A DNA stretch of 44,930 nucleotides from Pseudobutyrivibrio sp. (GTDB taxonomy: Bacteria > Bacillota > Clostridia > Lachnospirales > Lachnospiraceae): the NCBI GenBank assembly GCA_024681435.1, contig JAILAV010000090.1, positions 1 to 44,930 of the forward strand, in the 5' to 3' direction. Positions 8,288 through 15,003 of this stretch are shown piece by piece. Position 1 is the first letter of the stretch; each line of letters opens with the position of its first letter. The position numbers were made by a program, and so were the translations under genes. Under the pieces are notes generated by a model. The model was not told the origin of the DNA, searched no databases, and saw nothing but the letters and a program-made list of their open reading frames with translations.

Positions 8288-9082
8288 ATGAAAATTGGTT
8301 TTATTGGAACAGGAAATATGGGTAGCGCTATGATGGGCGGAATTATTTCTGCTGGAATGGTAGCTTCTGAAGATGTTATGGCTAGTGATATTTTCCAGAG
8401 CGCTTTAGATAAGGTGGCTGAGGAATTTGGTGTTAAAACTAGCACAGACAATAGAGATGTAGTAAATTTTGCTGACGTTGTTTTTCTCGCGGTGAAGCCT
8501 CAGTTCCTTCCAAAGGTAGTTGATGGTATCAAGGATATGGATTACAGCGATAAGCTTGTAGTAAGCATTGCAGCAGGCCAGTCATTGGAGCGCCTCACAG
8601 GTTTATTTGGAAAAGAGCTAAAGCTTATTAGAGTTATGCCAAATACACCAGCTTTAGTTGGAGAGGGAATGAGCGCTCTTAGCCCAAATTCTTTAGTTTC
8701 AGATGATGAGGCTGACAAAGTTCTTAAGCTTTTCGAATCATTTGGTCAGGCTGAAATTGTTCCTGAGAGATTACAGGATGCAGTAGTTGGTATTAGTGGT
8801 TCTTCACCTGCATATGTTTATATGTTTATTGAGGCACTTGCTGATGGTGCAGTTGCAGAGGGAATGCCTAGAGCGCAAGCCTATAAGTTCGCTGCGCAAG
8901 CAGTTCTTGGTTCTGCGAAGATGGTCCTTGAAACGGGAGAGCATCCAGGAGTATTAAAGGATGCTGTTTGCTCACCAGGTGGTACCACCATTGAGGCTGT
9001 GGCTACCCTAGAAGCATTAGGTTTTAGAAATGCTATTATCGAAGCAGAGCGTGTCTGCGTTGATAAATCTAGAGAATTGTAA
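8288..9082 (+). CDS. proC: Pyrroline-5-carboxylate reductase
   Basis: ProC, 264 residues, reduces 1-pyrroline-5-carboxylate to L-proline with NAD(P)H, the last step of proline synthesis in the cytoplasm. The Rossmann dinucleotide-binding loop is at the N-terminus (MKIGFIGTGNMGSAMMGGI). Family signatures follow: VMPNTPALVGEGMSAL, and the dimerisation/active-site region GSSPAYVYMFIEAL with SPGGTTIEAVATLE. The start at ATG 8288 follows TTGGAGGA at good spacing and begins exactly at the first beta strand. There is no proA or proB nearby. Transcription must cross or start close to the terminator that ends 17 nt upstream. Confidence 0.95.
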   Translation: MKIGFIGTGNMGSAMMGGIISAGMVASEDVMASDIFQSALDKVAEEFGVKTSTDNRDVVNFADVVFLAVKPQFLPKVVDGIKDMDYSDKLVVSIAAGQSLERLTGLFGKELKLIRVMPNTPALVGEGMSALSPNSLVSDDEADKVLKLFESFGQAEIVPERLQDAVVGISGSSPAYVYMFIEALADGAVAEGMPRAQAYKFAAQAVLGSAKMVLETGEHPGVLKDAVCSPGGTTIEAVATLEALGFRNAIIEAERVCVDKSREL

Positions 9083-9099
9083 TTAAATAAGTGCAATAA

Positions 9100-9138
9100 A
9101 AAACTAGGCAATCCAATCAAATGGATTTGCCTAGTTTT
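9100..9138. terminator. Bidirectional intrinsic terminator
   Basis: AAAACTAGGCA-ATCC pairs with GGAT-TTGCCTAGTTTT, followed by TATTTTTTT on the plus strand and an A/T-rich flank on the minus strand. It sits between convergent proC and the phosphofructokinase gene. Confidence 0.85.
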
Positions 9139-9144
9139 ATTTTT

Positions 9145-10356
9145 TTATCTAGTAACGTATACAGGTAATCCTGACTCAAACTCAAGCTTTGGCTCGCCTT
9201 GAATTAAAGGCTTCAAGTATTCAATCATTTCATTAGTTACCCAGTTGTGTGAACTGTTAATCCACTCCTGTGGAACTTCTTTTGCTTCGTTTGCAATGTC
9301 ATGAATTTTAGCGTAATCATATTCAACAGTGTATGGCTCATTGCTTGTACGCTTAACAATTACCATTGCGCCAGTAACTCCTGACTCTGCAAATTTAACA
9401 CCATTTTTTCCAAGAGCAACAGATTCTTTTATATCAGTAGAAGAGCTGATATGTGCAGCGGCACGCTGTAGAACATTTACTTCAATGGAGCGAACCTTTA
9501 CACCTAGTCTTTCTTTTACAAGGTATTCCAAAGTCTTGCCGGCTCCTGATAGCTGAGCATGGCCAAAGTTATCAAGAGTTCCAGTTGAAGCTGAAATATA
9601 TTCTCCGTTAGCATCGCGAATACCTTCAGAAACTGCAACCACGATATTAGTTTTTTCTTTAAGTAGACGAGACAAATCGTTTACAAAAATCTCTGTATTG
9701 AATGGTACCTCTGGAAGATAAATTAAATCTGGACCAGGGCAATATTCATTTCTGGCAAGTGATGTTGCTGCTGTAAGCCAACCAGCGTCACGGCCCATAA
9801 CCTCAATAATAGTAACACTTGGTGAATTGTAAATCTGTGCATCATAAATTACTTCCATAGTGGTGGTTGCGATGTATTTTGCAGCAGAACCAAATCCAGG
9901 TGTGTGGTCTGTTACGCATAAATCGTTGTCGATAGTTTTTGGAACACCAACAAATCTTATGTGTGACTCAATTTGTTTAGCATAGGCAGAGAGCTTATCA
10001 ACTGTATCCATGGAATCATTTCCACCGATATAGAAGAATGCGTCAATGTCATACTTTTTGAATTGTTCAAATAATGTGTTGTAGATAGGGTCTTTCGAGT
10101 CGACATTTGGAAGTTTGAATCGACAAGAGCCAAGATACATGGCTGGAGTTAGTTTGAGTTTTTTAAGAAAATTTGGATCAGAATTTGCAACTTGACCTAA
10201 ATCAATGATATTATCATCTTTGATTCCCAGGATACCGTTGATTGATCCGTAGATTTTGTCATATTTGGAAGCAAGGGCTCCCTCGATGACTCCAGCAAGG
10301 CTGGCATTGATTGCAACAGTTGGTCCTCCCGACTGTGCTACAATTACGTTACCCAT
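9145..10356 (-). CDS. pfp: 6-phosphofructokinase, probably pyrophosphate-dependent
   Basis: A 403-residue PfkA-superfamily enzyme that phosphorylates fructose-6-phosphate in glycolysis. The phosphoryl-donor loop is AQSGGPTVAINAS; the substrate loop is PKTIDNDL, where Lys in place of the Gly of ATP enzymes marks the PPi-using clade. MGRDAGWL corresponds to the conserved MGRxAG motif, with Asp instead of the common His. The donor-selecting motif is GGNDS; ATP enzymes have GGDGS and most PPi enzymes GGDDS, so the Asp at the second position supports PPi, while Asn at the first is a variation. GGGAGGA precedes the ATG. The donor remains an inference until assayed. Confidence 0.88.
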   Translation of the reverse strand: MGNVIVAQSGGPTVAINASLAGVIEGALASKYDKIYGSINGILGIKDDNIIDLGQVANSDPNFLKKLKLTPAMYLGSCRFKLPNVDSKDPIYNTLFEQFKKYDIDAFFYIGGNDSMDTVDKLSAYAKQIESHIRFVGVPKTIDNDLCVTDHTPGFGSAAKYIATTTMEVIYDAQIYNSPSVTIIEVMGRDAGWLTAATSLARNEYCPGPDLIYLPEVPFNTEIFVNDLSRLLKEKTNIVVAVSEGIRDANGEYISASTGTLDNFGHAQLSGAGKTLEYLVKERLGVKVRSIEVNVLQRAAAHISSSTDIKESVALGKNGVKFAESGVTGAMVIVKRTSNEPYTVEYDYAKIHDIANEAKEVPQEWINSSHNWVTNEMIEYLKPLIQGEPKLEFESGLPVYVTR

Positions 10357-10421
10357 AAATTGTCCTCCCTTGTTTTTTCGAACGAGTTTCTTGGGATTAT
10401 TCTACCATAAGGAGACCGGTG

Positions 10422-10817
10422 ATGAATACTTTTTTATACGCGATTTTAGATTTTGTAAATTATATGCATACATATATCCTGTCATGGAATGATGCATACG
10501 AAGCAAACCTTACTGACAAGCAGCTTCATTTTATAGTTATTGGCTGCCTTGGCATGGCAATGATTTTTATTGTTCAGCCAATATTTACATTACTAGCCAA
10601 GCGAGGCCATGTGCTTGTGATTAGCTGGATATACGTATTTACGTTAATTCTTATGCTGACATTTGCTATAGAAATCGAGCAGAAGATAACAAAGAGCGGT
10701 GTAATGGATTTTGATGATATTCTATTTGGCGTATGGGGCTTTATGCTGATGTTTCTCATATATGCCGTCATACGAGGAATAATAATAGGAATATATCACC
10801 TGATAACCCGCAGATAA
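10422..10817 (+). CDS. VanZ-like membrane protein
   Basis: A 131-residue integral membrane protein with four hydrophobic segments. The pattern TDKQLHFIVIGCLGM, later FAIEIEQK and then MDFDDILFGVWGFM resembles VanZ-type proteins, which share D-K-x-x-H-F, E-x-x-Q and D-x-x-D-x-x-x-N-x-x-G. The usual Asn is not conserved here. VanZ itself affects teicoplanin resistance by an unclear mechanism; homologues are mostly uncharacterised. The start is ATG 10422 behind AAGGAGA; an overlapping GTG three nt earlier is less likely. The stop codon directly abuts the stop codon of the convergent 94-residue gene, with no terminator visible between them. Confidence 0.6.
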   Translation: MNTFLYAILDFVNYMHTYILSWNDAYEANLTDKQLHFIVIGCLGMAMIFIVQPIFTLLAKRGHVLVISWIYVFTLILMLTFAIEIEQKITKSGVMDFDDILFGVWGFMLMFLIYAVIRGIIIGIYHLITRR

Positions 10818-11102
10818 TTAGATATAATTAAGGAAAAGCCTGTTGAAGTCTCGTTCTTCTAGTAAGTCGAGAACGCGACGGGCTTTTGAATATTGAGTAC
10901 GACTAATTGAAATGACGTAGAACTGTGAGGCGCCCTTATAGCGTCCACGCATGAAAAAAGGTATACGTCTAAATGACTTAGAAAAAGCTACTGATTGCTC
11001 TAAAAGCAAATCAGATGTACGATTTGATACAACTCTATTTGTAGTTTTGCAAAGAACTACATCTTTGCAAACGTTCTTTGATAATTTTGGTTTCTTTTTC
11101 AT
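10818..11102 (-). CDS. Small basic protein next to XRE regulator
   Basis: A 94-residue, strongly basic protein (MKKKPKLSKNVCKDVV ... LFLNYI) of unknown family. A central segment, SKSFRRIPFFMRGRYKGASQFYVISIS, is predicted as beta strands, followed by a basic helix SKARRVLDLLEERDFNRL. It starts 12 nt after the stop of the XRE regulator, so the pair is one operon controlled by the palindromic operator upstream. The arrangement of a DNA-binding protein first and a small basic protein second is compatible with a toxin-antitoxin or similar addiction pair, but no toxin motif is recognised. It could equally be a co-repressor. Confidence 0.55.
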   Translation of the reverse strand: MKKKPKLSKNVCKDVVLCKTTNRVVSNRTSDLLLEQSVAFSKSFRRIPFFMRGRYKGASQFYVISISRTQYSKARRVLDLLEERDFNRLFLNYI

Positions 11103-11114
11103 AATTATTTCCAG

Positions 11115-11360
11115 CTAATTTAAATGAATGTCTAAATTTTTCCCCATTGAATTTGCAACCTTCACAAGAAAGTCCAATGACGGATTATATTTTCCGCTTT
11201 CCATTCGACAGATATTGGACTTCTTAGTCCCGACCCTGTCGGCTAAGACCTCTTGGGTAAGATTGAGCGAATGTCGAGTGTCACGAAGCTCTCGAGCTAT
11301 GGATTGTCTAGCCGCCTGAGCCTGGGGCGTGACAACTCCATCGAGATATCGATCCTTCAT
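11115..11360 (-). CDS. XRE-family HTH transcriptional regulator
   Basis: An 81-residue protein with one Cro/C1-type helix-turn-helix: ELRDTRHSLNLTQEVLADRVGTKKSNICRMESGKYNPSLDFLVKVANSMG, with the classic LTQEVLADRVG and SNICRMESGKYNPS recognition helices. The C-terminal DIHLN is short, so it has no sensor domain. It resembles antitoxins of HigA type and small phage-like repressors. GGGG precedes the ATG at suitable distance. A perfect 18-bp palindrome overlaps the -10 of its promoter about 30 nt upstream, so it is probably autoregulated. The small basic protein gene follows 12 nt downstream. Confidence 0.85.
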   Translation of the reverse strand: MKDRYLDGVVTPQAQAARQSIARELRDTRHSLNLTQEVLADRVGTKKSNICRMESGKYNPSLDFLVKVANSMGKNLDIHLN

Positions 11361-11390
11361 GCTTTACCCCTATTTTCTTTCCACTATTAA

Positions 11391-11408
11391 GTTATCATAT
11401 ATGATAAC
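11391..11408. promoter_or_regulatory. Palindromic operator, probable XRE autoregulatory site
   Basis: GTTATCATATATGATAAC is a perfect 18-bp palindrome that overlaps the -10 hexamer of the regulator's own promoter. Cro/C1-type dimers bind such sites; the assignment to this regulator is inference from position. Confidence 0.6.
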
Positions 11409-11429
11409 ATATGACAATACAGTTCACAA
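11401..11429 (-). promoter_or_regulatory. Promoter of the XRE operon
   Basis: On the minus strand TTGTGA (11429-11424) and TATCAT (11406-11401) are 17 nt apart, with the -10 inside the palindrome. Confidence 0.55.
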
Positions 11430-11472
11430 CATTTTCATACCCATTACTAGTTGGTTCATAATGGGGGAAATA

Positions 11473-11481
11473 TGGTATAAT
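11473..11481 (+). promoter_or_regulatory. Extended -10 promoter of the GH5 operon
   Basis: TGGTATAAT, a perfect extended -10, lies 56 nt before the 70-residue gene that heads the operon. The -35 region (TTGGTT at 11451) is weak and spaced 19 nt from the TATAAT hexamer. Confidence 0.55.
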
Positions 11482-11536
11482 GGTCTCTAAATAGGGGTGG
11501 AAGGAATTCGACCGCGGAAGATATGAAAGGAATAAG

Positions 11537-11749
11537 ATGACTATGTACGATTTAACAGGAAAAACTATTATAGAAATTAAGGATTATGTTAACTCTCTTA
11601 GTAATGAGGAGCTTGATAAGTTTATTGAAGAGGTGGATTTTGCGGAGTATGACTTCGATTTAGAGGCAATTGATTTGCTTAGTAGTTCACGTCTTTATGA
11701 CTATATTCAGTATTCACATAATGGAGAAGCAGAAATTACATTTGACTAA
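11537..11749 (+). CDS. Small acidic hypothetical protein
   Basis: A 70-residue very acidic cytoplasmic protein (LSNEELDKFIEEVDFAEYDFDLEAIDLL) with no recognised domain. AAGGA precedes the first ATG (11537); a second in-frame ATG follows two codons later. It is the first gene behind the extended -10 promoter and ends 18 nt before the endoglucanase gene, so the two are probably co-transcribed. Its function is unknown. Confidence 0.6.
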   Translation: MTMYDLTGKTIIEIKDYVNSLSNEELDKFIEEVDFAEYDFDLEAIDLLSSSRLYDYIQYSHNGEAEITFD

Positions 11750-11767
11750 TTAATAAGGAGACAGACT

Positions 11768-13096
11768 ATGATTTCAAAAAAGCAGAAGTTTAAAACAGTT
11801 GTTTTTGTACTGATTTTTGCCTTGGCAATTGTCGGTGGAGTTTTTGGAATTAGTTATTATAAGGGGATTCTTACATTTCCATGGGAGCTTACTGTCAATC
11901 AGGTAGAAGATACTAAAAAGGTTGAACAGCCAGAGGTTATAGAAGAAAAGGTGGAGCCTGTAAAGGAAGAGGTTAAGGAAGAACCAAAGCCTGAGGTTAA
12001 GCCGGAGGAACCTGAAGAAGAGATTGAAGAGTCAGAAGAAGTTGAGCCTGAATCGACAGTTGCAAACACAGGTGTTCAGCTTGATTATTATGGCGCACTT
12101 CATGTTGAAGATGGAAATCTTGTAGATGCTGATGGCGAGATTGCTCAGCTTACAGGTGTTAGCTCACATGGTTTGAGCTGGTATCCAGAATATGTTTCAG
12201 CAGAAACAATCAAATCTCTTAGAGAGAATTTGGGAATTAATGTTATCAGACTTGCTGTTTATACCAGCGATTACAATGGATATTGTGTTGGTGGTGACGA
12301 GGTTCAAAGCGTTATCAAAGAGAATATCGATAATGCTGTTAAGGCCGCCACAGATGAAGATATGTATGTAATCATCGATTGGCATATCTTAAATGATAAT
12401 AATCCAAATGAGTATAAGACTGAGGCTATTCAGTTCTTTGGCGAGATGGTTCGTAAATACAAGAAAAACGAAAATGTTATTTATGAAATCTGCAACGAGC
12501 CTAATGGCGACACAACATGGGATGACATTAAGAAATATGCAAAGGAAGTTATTCCTGTAATCAGAAATGTAAATCAGGATGCTTTGATTCTTGTGGGTAC
12601 ACCAGAGTGGTCAAGCGATATTAGCGCTGCAGTTGATGATCCGCTTGAGTATGACAATATCATGTACACATACCACTTCTATGCAGGAAGCCATAAAGCA
12701 AGCGCTCGTATCTCTCTTGTATCAGCATTAGAGGATGGCTTGCCAGTATTCATTTCTGAATACGGACTTACAGCAGCAAATGGCGATGGTGAAATCGACA
12801 AAAAGGAAGCTTCAAAGTGGCAGGAGATTATTGATGACTATCAGCTTTCAAGCTGCATCTGGAATCTCTCAAACAAGGATGAAGGTTCTGCACTTATTAA
12901 CAGCGACTGCGATAAGAAAGCTGACTTTGAATATGAGGATTATTCAGAGCAGGGACAATATTTCTTCGATTTATTAAAGAAGCATGATGCTAAGGATAAA
13001 TCAAAAGAAGACTCTGCTAAAGAGAAAGACAAAGAAGATACAGACGAAGAAGAGACAGAAAAAGAAAGTAATACCAGGGAGACTAAAAAGAAATGA
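11768..13096 (+). CDS. Membrane-anchored GH5 endoglucanase
   Basis: A 442-residue glycoside hydrolase of family 5, probably an endo-beta-1,4-glucanase. Residues 10-30 form an uncleaved membrane anchor; residues 45-100 are a Glu/Pro/Lys/Val-rich spacer with repeats such as EEKVEPVKEEVKEEPKPEVK. The catalytic barrel follows: INVIRLAVY, the acid/base Glu in YEICNEPNG, a substrate-binding His/Tyr in MYTYHFYAG and the nucleophile Glu in VFISEYG. The last 45 residues are a highly charged Lys/Glu/Asp tail. It would act outside the cell while tethered, cutting beta-glucans. AAGGAGAC lies before the ATG. The stop overlaps the ATG of the aminopeptidase gene (ATGA), so their translation is coupled. Confidence 0.88.
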   Translation: MISKKQKFKTVVFVLIFALAIVGGVFGISYYKGILTFPWELTVNQVEDTKKVEQPEVIEEKVEPVKEEVKEEPKPEVKPEEPEEEIEESEEVEPESTVANTGVQLDYYGALHVEDGNLVDADGEIAQLTGVSSHGLSWYPEYVSAETIKSLRENLGINVIRLAVYTSDYNGYCVGGDEVQSVIKENIDNAVKAATDEDMYVIIDWHILNDNNPNEYKTEAIQFFGEMVRKYKKNENVIYEICNEPNGDTTWDDIKKYAKEVIPVIRNVNQDALILVGTPEWSSDISAAVDDPLEYDNIMYTYHFYAGSHKASARISLVSALEDGLPVFISEYGLTAANGDGEIDKKEASKWQEIIDDYQLSSCIWNLSNKDEGSALINSDCDKKADFEYEDYSEQGQYFFDLLKKHDAKDKSKEDSAKEKDKEDTDEEETEKESNTRETKKK

Positions 13097-14886
13097 CAAC
13101 AAATGAGAAAATAGAGAAGCTCAGAGACTTGATGAGAGAAAGAGGTATAGATATGTATCTTATACCTACAGATGATTTTCACTCATCAGAGTATGTGGGT
13201 GAGCATTTCAAAGAGAGAAGCTTTATTACAGGATTTACAGGTTCAGCTGGAACAGCGATTGTTACCTTAGATGAAGCTCATCTTTGGGTTGATGGACGCT
13301 ACTTCGTTCAGGCTGCAAAGCAGATTGCAGGCTCAGAAGTAATTCTTGAGAGAATGGGAGAGCCTGGAGTTCCAGAAGTGGAAGAGTTCATCGAAAAACA
13401 TTTTCCAGAGGGAGGCTGTCTTGGCTTCGACGGAAGATGTGTTTCAGCTAAGAATGCTTCTAAGTACTTTGATATTTCTCAGGAAAAAGGCGGAGAATTA
13501 TTTACATCAGAGGATTTAGTAGACATTATTTGGGAAGATAGACCAGTTCTTCCAAAGGCCACAACATGGGTACTTGAGGATGAATACTCAGGTGAAAGCA
13601 TGCAGGCTAAAATCTATCGCATCCGCGAAAAGATGAAAAAGAAAAAGGCAGATGCACACTTGGTATCAAGTCTTTATGACATTGCCTACATCTTAAATCT
13701 TAGAGGAAATGATATTGCAAACGTTCCAGTTTTCCTTTCATTTCTACTTATCACAGACGATAGTGTAATTTTATTCACAGATACAACAAATTGGCCTGAA
13801 GAGGCTATGAGATATTTAAACGACAACAGCGTGAAGCTTTACCCATATGATATGGTTTATCATTACATGCAGAGTGCAGATTTAGCTGACCGCAGAGTTC
13901 TTTTAGATCAGAGCATTGTTAATTACAATCTTGTAAAGGCTCTCAAAGGAGCTGCTAAGATTATTGATGGAAAGAACCCATCAGAGCTTATGCGTTCAAT
14001 CAAGAACGAGACAGAGATTAAGAATACAAAGCTTGCTCATATCAAAGATGGTGTTGCTTGTACAAAGGCAATTAAGTACGTTAAGGAAAATATTGGCAAG
14101 GTGCCAATGACAGAAATTACAGTTTCTGACTACTATGAGGCACGCAGAAAAGAGCAGGAAAACTACGTAGATCTTTCCTTTAACACAATCTCAGCTTATG
14201 GACCAAATGCGGCTATGATGCACTACAGCGCAAAGCTAGGTTCAGAGGCAACACTTGCGCCAGAAGGATTCCTTCTTGTAGATTCAGGTGCGCATTATCT
14301 TGAGGGTACCACAGATATCACAAGAACTATTGCACTTGGACCACTTACACAGCAGATGAAGGAGTACTATACAGTAGTTTTACGTTGCCATCTTAGATTA
14401 CTTGCAGCTAACTTCCCTAAGGGGGTTACAGGAGCAAATCTTGATGTATTATCACGAGGCCCAGTTTGGGATATGGGACTTGATTATCGTTGTGGAACAG
14501 GTCATGGTGTTGGCCACATCCTCAATGTTCACGAGGGACCAAATAACTTCCGTTGGAGAGTGCCAAAGGGAACAAATGCAGCAGAGCTTGTTCCTGGTAT
14601 GATTACAACTGACGAGCCAGGACTTTACATTGAAGATGGTTTTGGAATTCGTATTGAAAATGAGCTTCTTTGCGTAGCAGGCGAGACAACAGAGTACGGC
14701 GATTTCCGCCACTTCGAGGCTATTACATATTGCCCAATCGATCTTGATCCTGTTATCCCAGAAATGATGACAGAAGCGGAAAAGAAGACACTTAACGAAT
14801 ATCACGCAATGGTTCGTGAAACATTGAAGCCATACCTCACCGCAGAGGAGTATGCTTGGCTTGAGAAAGAAACTAGGGAGATATAG
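13093..14886 (+). CDS. M24B aminopeptidase (Xaa-Pro aminopeptidase type)
   Basis: A 597-residue metallopeptidase that would remove N-terminal residues preceding proline in peptides. It has the three-domain layout of the long aminopeptidase P group: two creatinase-like N-terminal domains (MRERGIDMYLIPTDDFH; then SLYDIAYILNLRGNDI) and the C-terminal pita-bread domain. Dinuclear metal ligands are visible in order: Asp in LLVDSGAHY, Asp in GTTDITRT, His in GTGHGVGHIL, Glu in TTDEPGLYIE and Glu in RIENELLC. There is no signal peptide, so it is cytoplasmic. Its start overlaps the GH5 stop by 4 nt. It is followed at once by a long hairpin before polA. Confidence 0.92.
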   Translation: MTTNEKIEKLRDLMRERGIDMYLIPTDDFHSSEYVGEHFKERSFITGFTGSAGTAIVTLDEAHLWVDGRYFVQAAKQIAGSEVILERMGEPGVPEVEEFIEKHFPEGGCLGFDGRCVSAKNASKYFDISQEKGGELFTSEDLVDIIWEDRPVLPKATTWVLEDEYSGESMQAKIYRIREKMKKKKADAHLVSSLYDIAYILNLRGNDIANVPVFLSFLLITDDSVILFTDTTNWPEEAMRYLNDNSVKLYPYDMVYHYMQSADLADRRVLLDQSIVNYNLVKALKGAAKIIDGKNPSELMRSIKNETEIKNTKLAHIKDGVACTKAIKYVKENIGKVPMTEITVSDYYEARRKEQENYVDLSFNTISAYGPNAAMMHYSAKLGSEATLAPEGFLLVDSGAHYLEGTTDITRTIALGPLTQQMKEYYTVVLRCHLRLLAANFPKGVTGANLDVLSRGPVWDMGLDYRCGTGHGVGHILNVHEGPNNFRWRVPKGTNAAELVPGMITTDEPGLYIEDGFGIRIENELLCVAGETTEYGDFRHFEAITYCPIDLDPVIPEMMTEAEKKTLNEYHAMVRETLKPYLTAEEYAWLEKETREI

Positions 14887-14889
14887 CGA

Positions 14890-14975
14890 GTCGGTAGCCA
14901 TCAAGCTCTTAGGATTCTCAAGTGAACCATTCTAAGGTGAACGGAGAATCACTAAGGCTTGTAGGCGTAACCGAC
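14890..14975 (+). repeat. Long intercistronic hairpin, copy 1
   Basis: An 86-nt imperfect hairpin begins 3 nt after the aminopeptidase stop. Helices from outside in: GTCGGT/ACCGAC, GCC/GGC, CAAGC/GCTTG, CTTAG/CTAAG and GATTCTC/GAGAATC, with one-nt bulges and a 24-nt apical loop. There is no U-tract, so it is not a simple terminator. The helix pattern parallels the two hairpins at 35537 and 37262, although the sequence differs. Confidence 0.7.
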
Positions 14976-15003
14976 GGGCTTATTGTAACTAGCGGAGGAT
15001 TAG

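Noticed and set aside
10815-10820. Back-to-back stop codons of convergent genes as a special signal
   Set aside because: Adjacent TAA and TTA are compatible with simple compaction; no stem or T-run suggests a regulatory element there.
14452-14904. A 150-codon minus-strand frame over the aminopeptidase 3' end
   Set aside because: It is antisense to conserved metal-binding motifs of the M24 peptidase and has no start signals.
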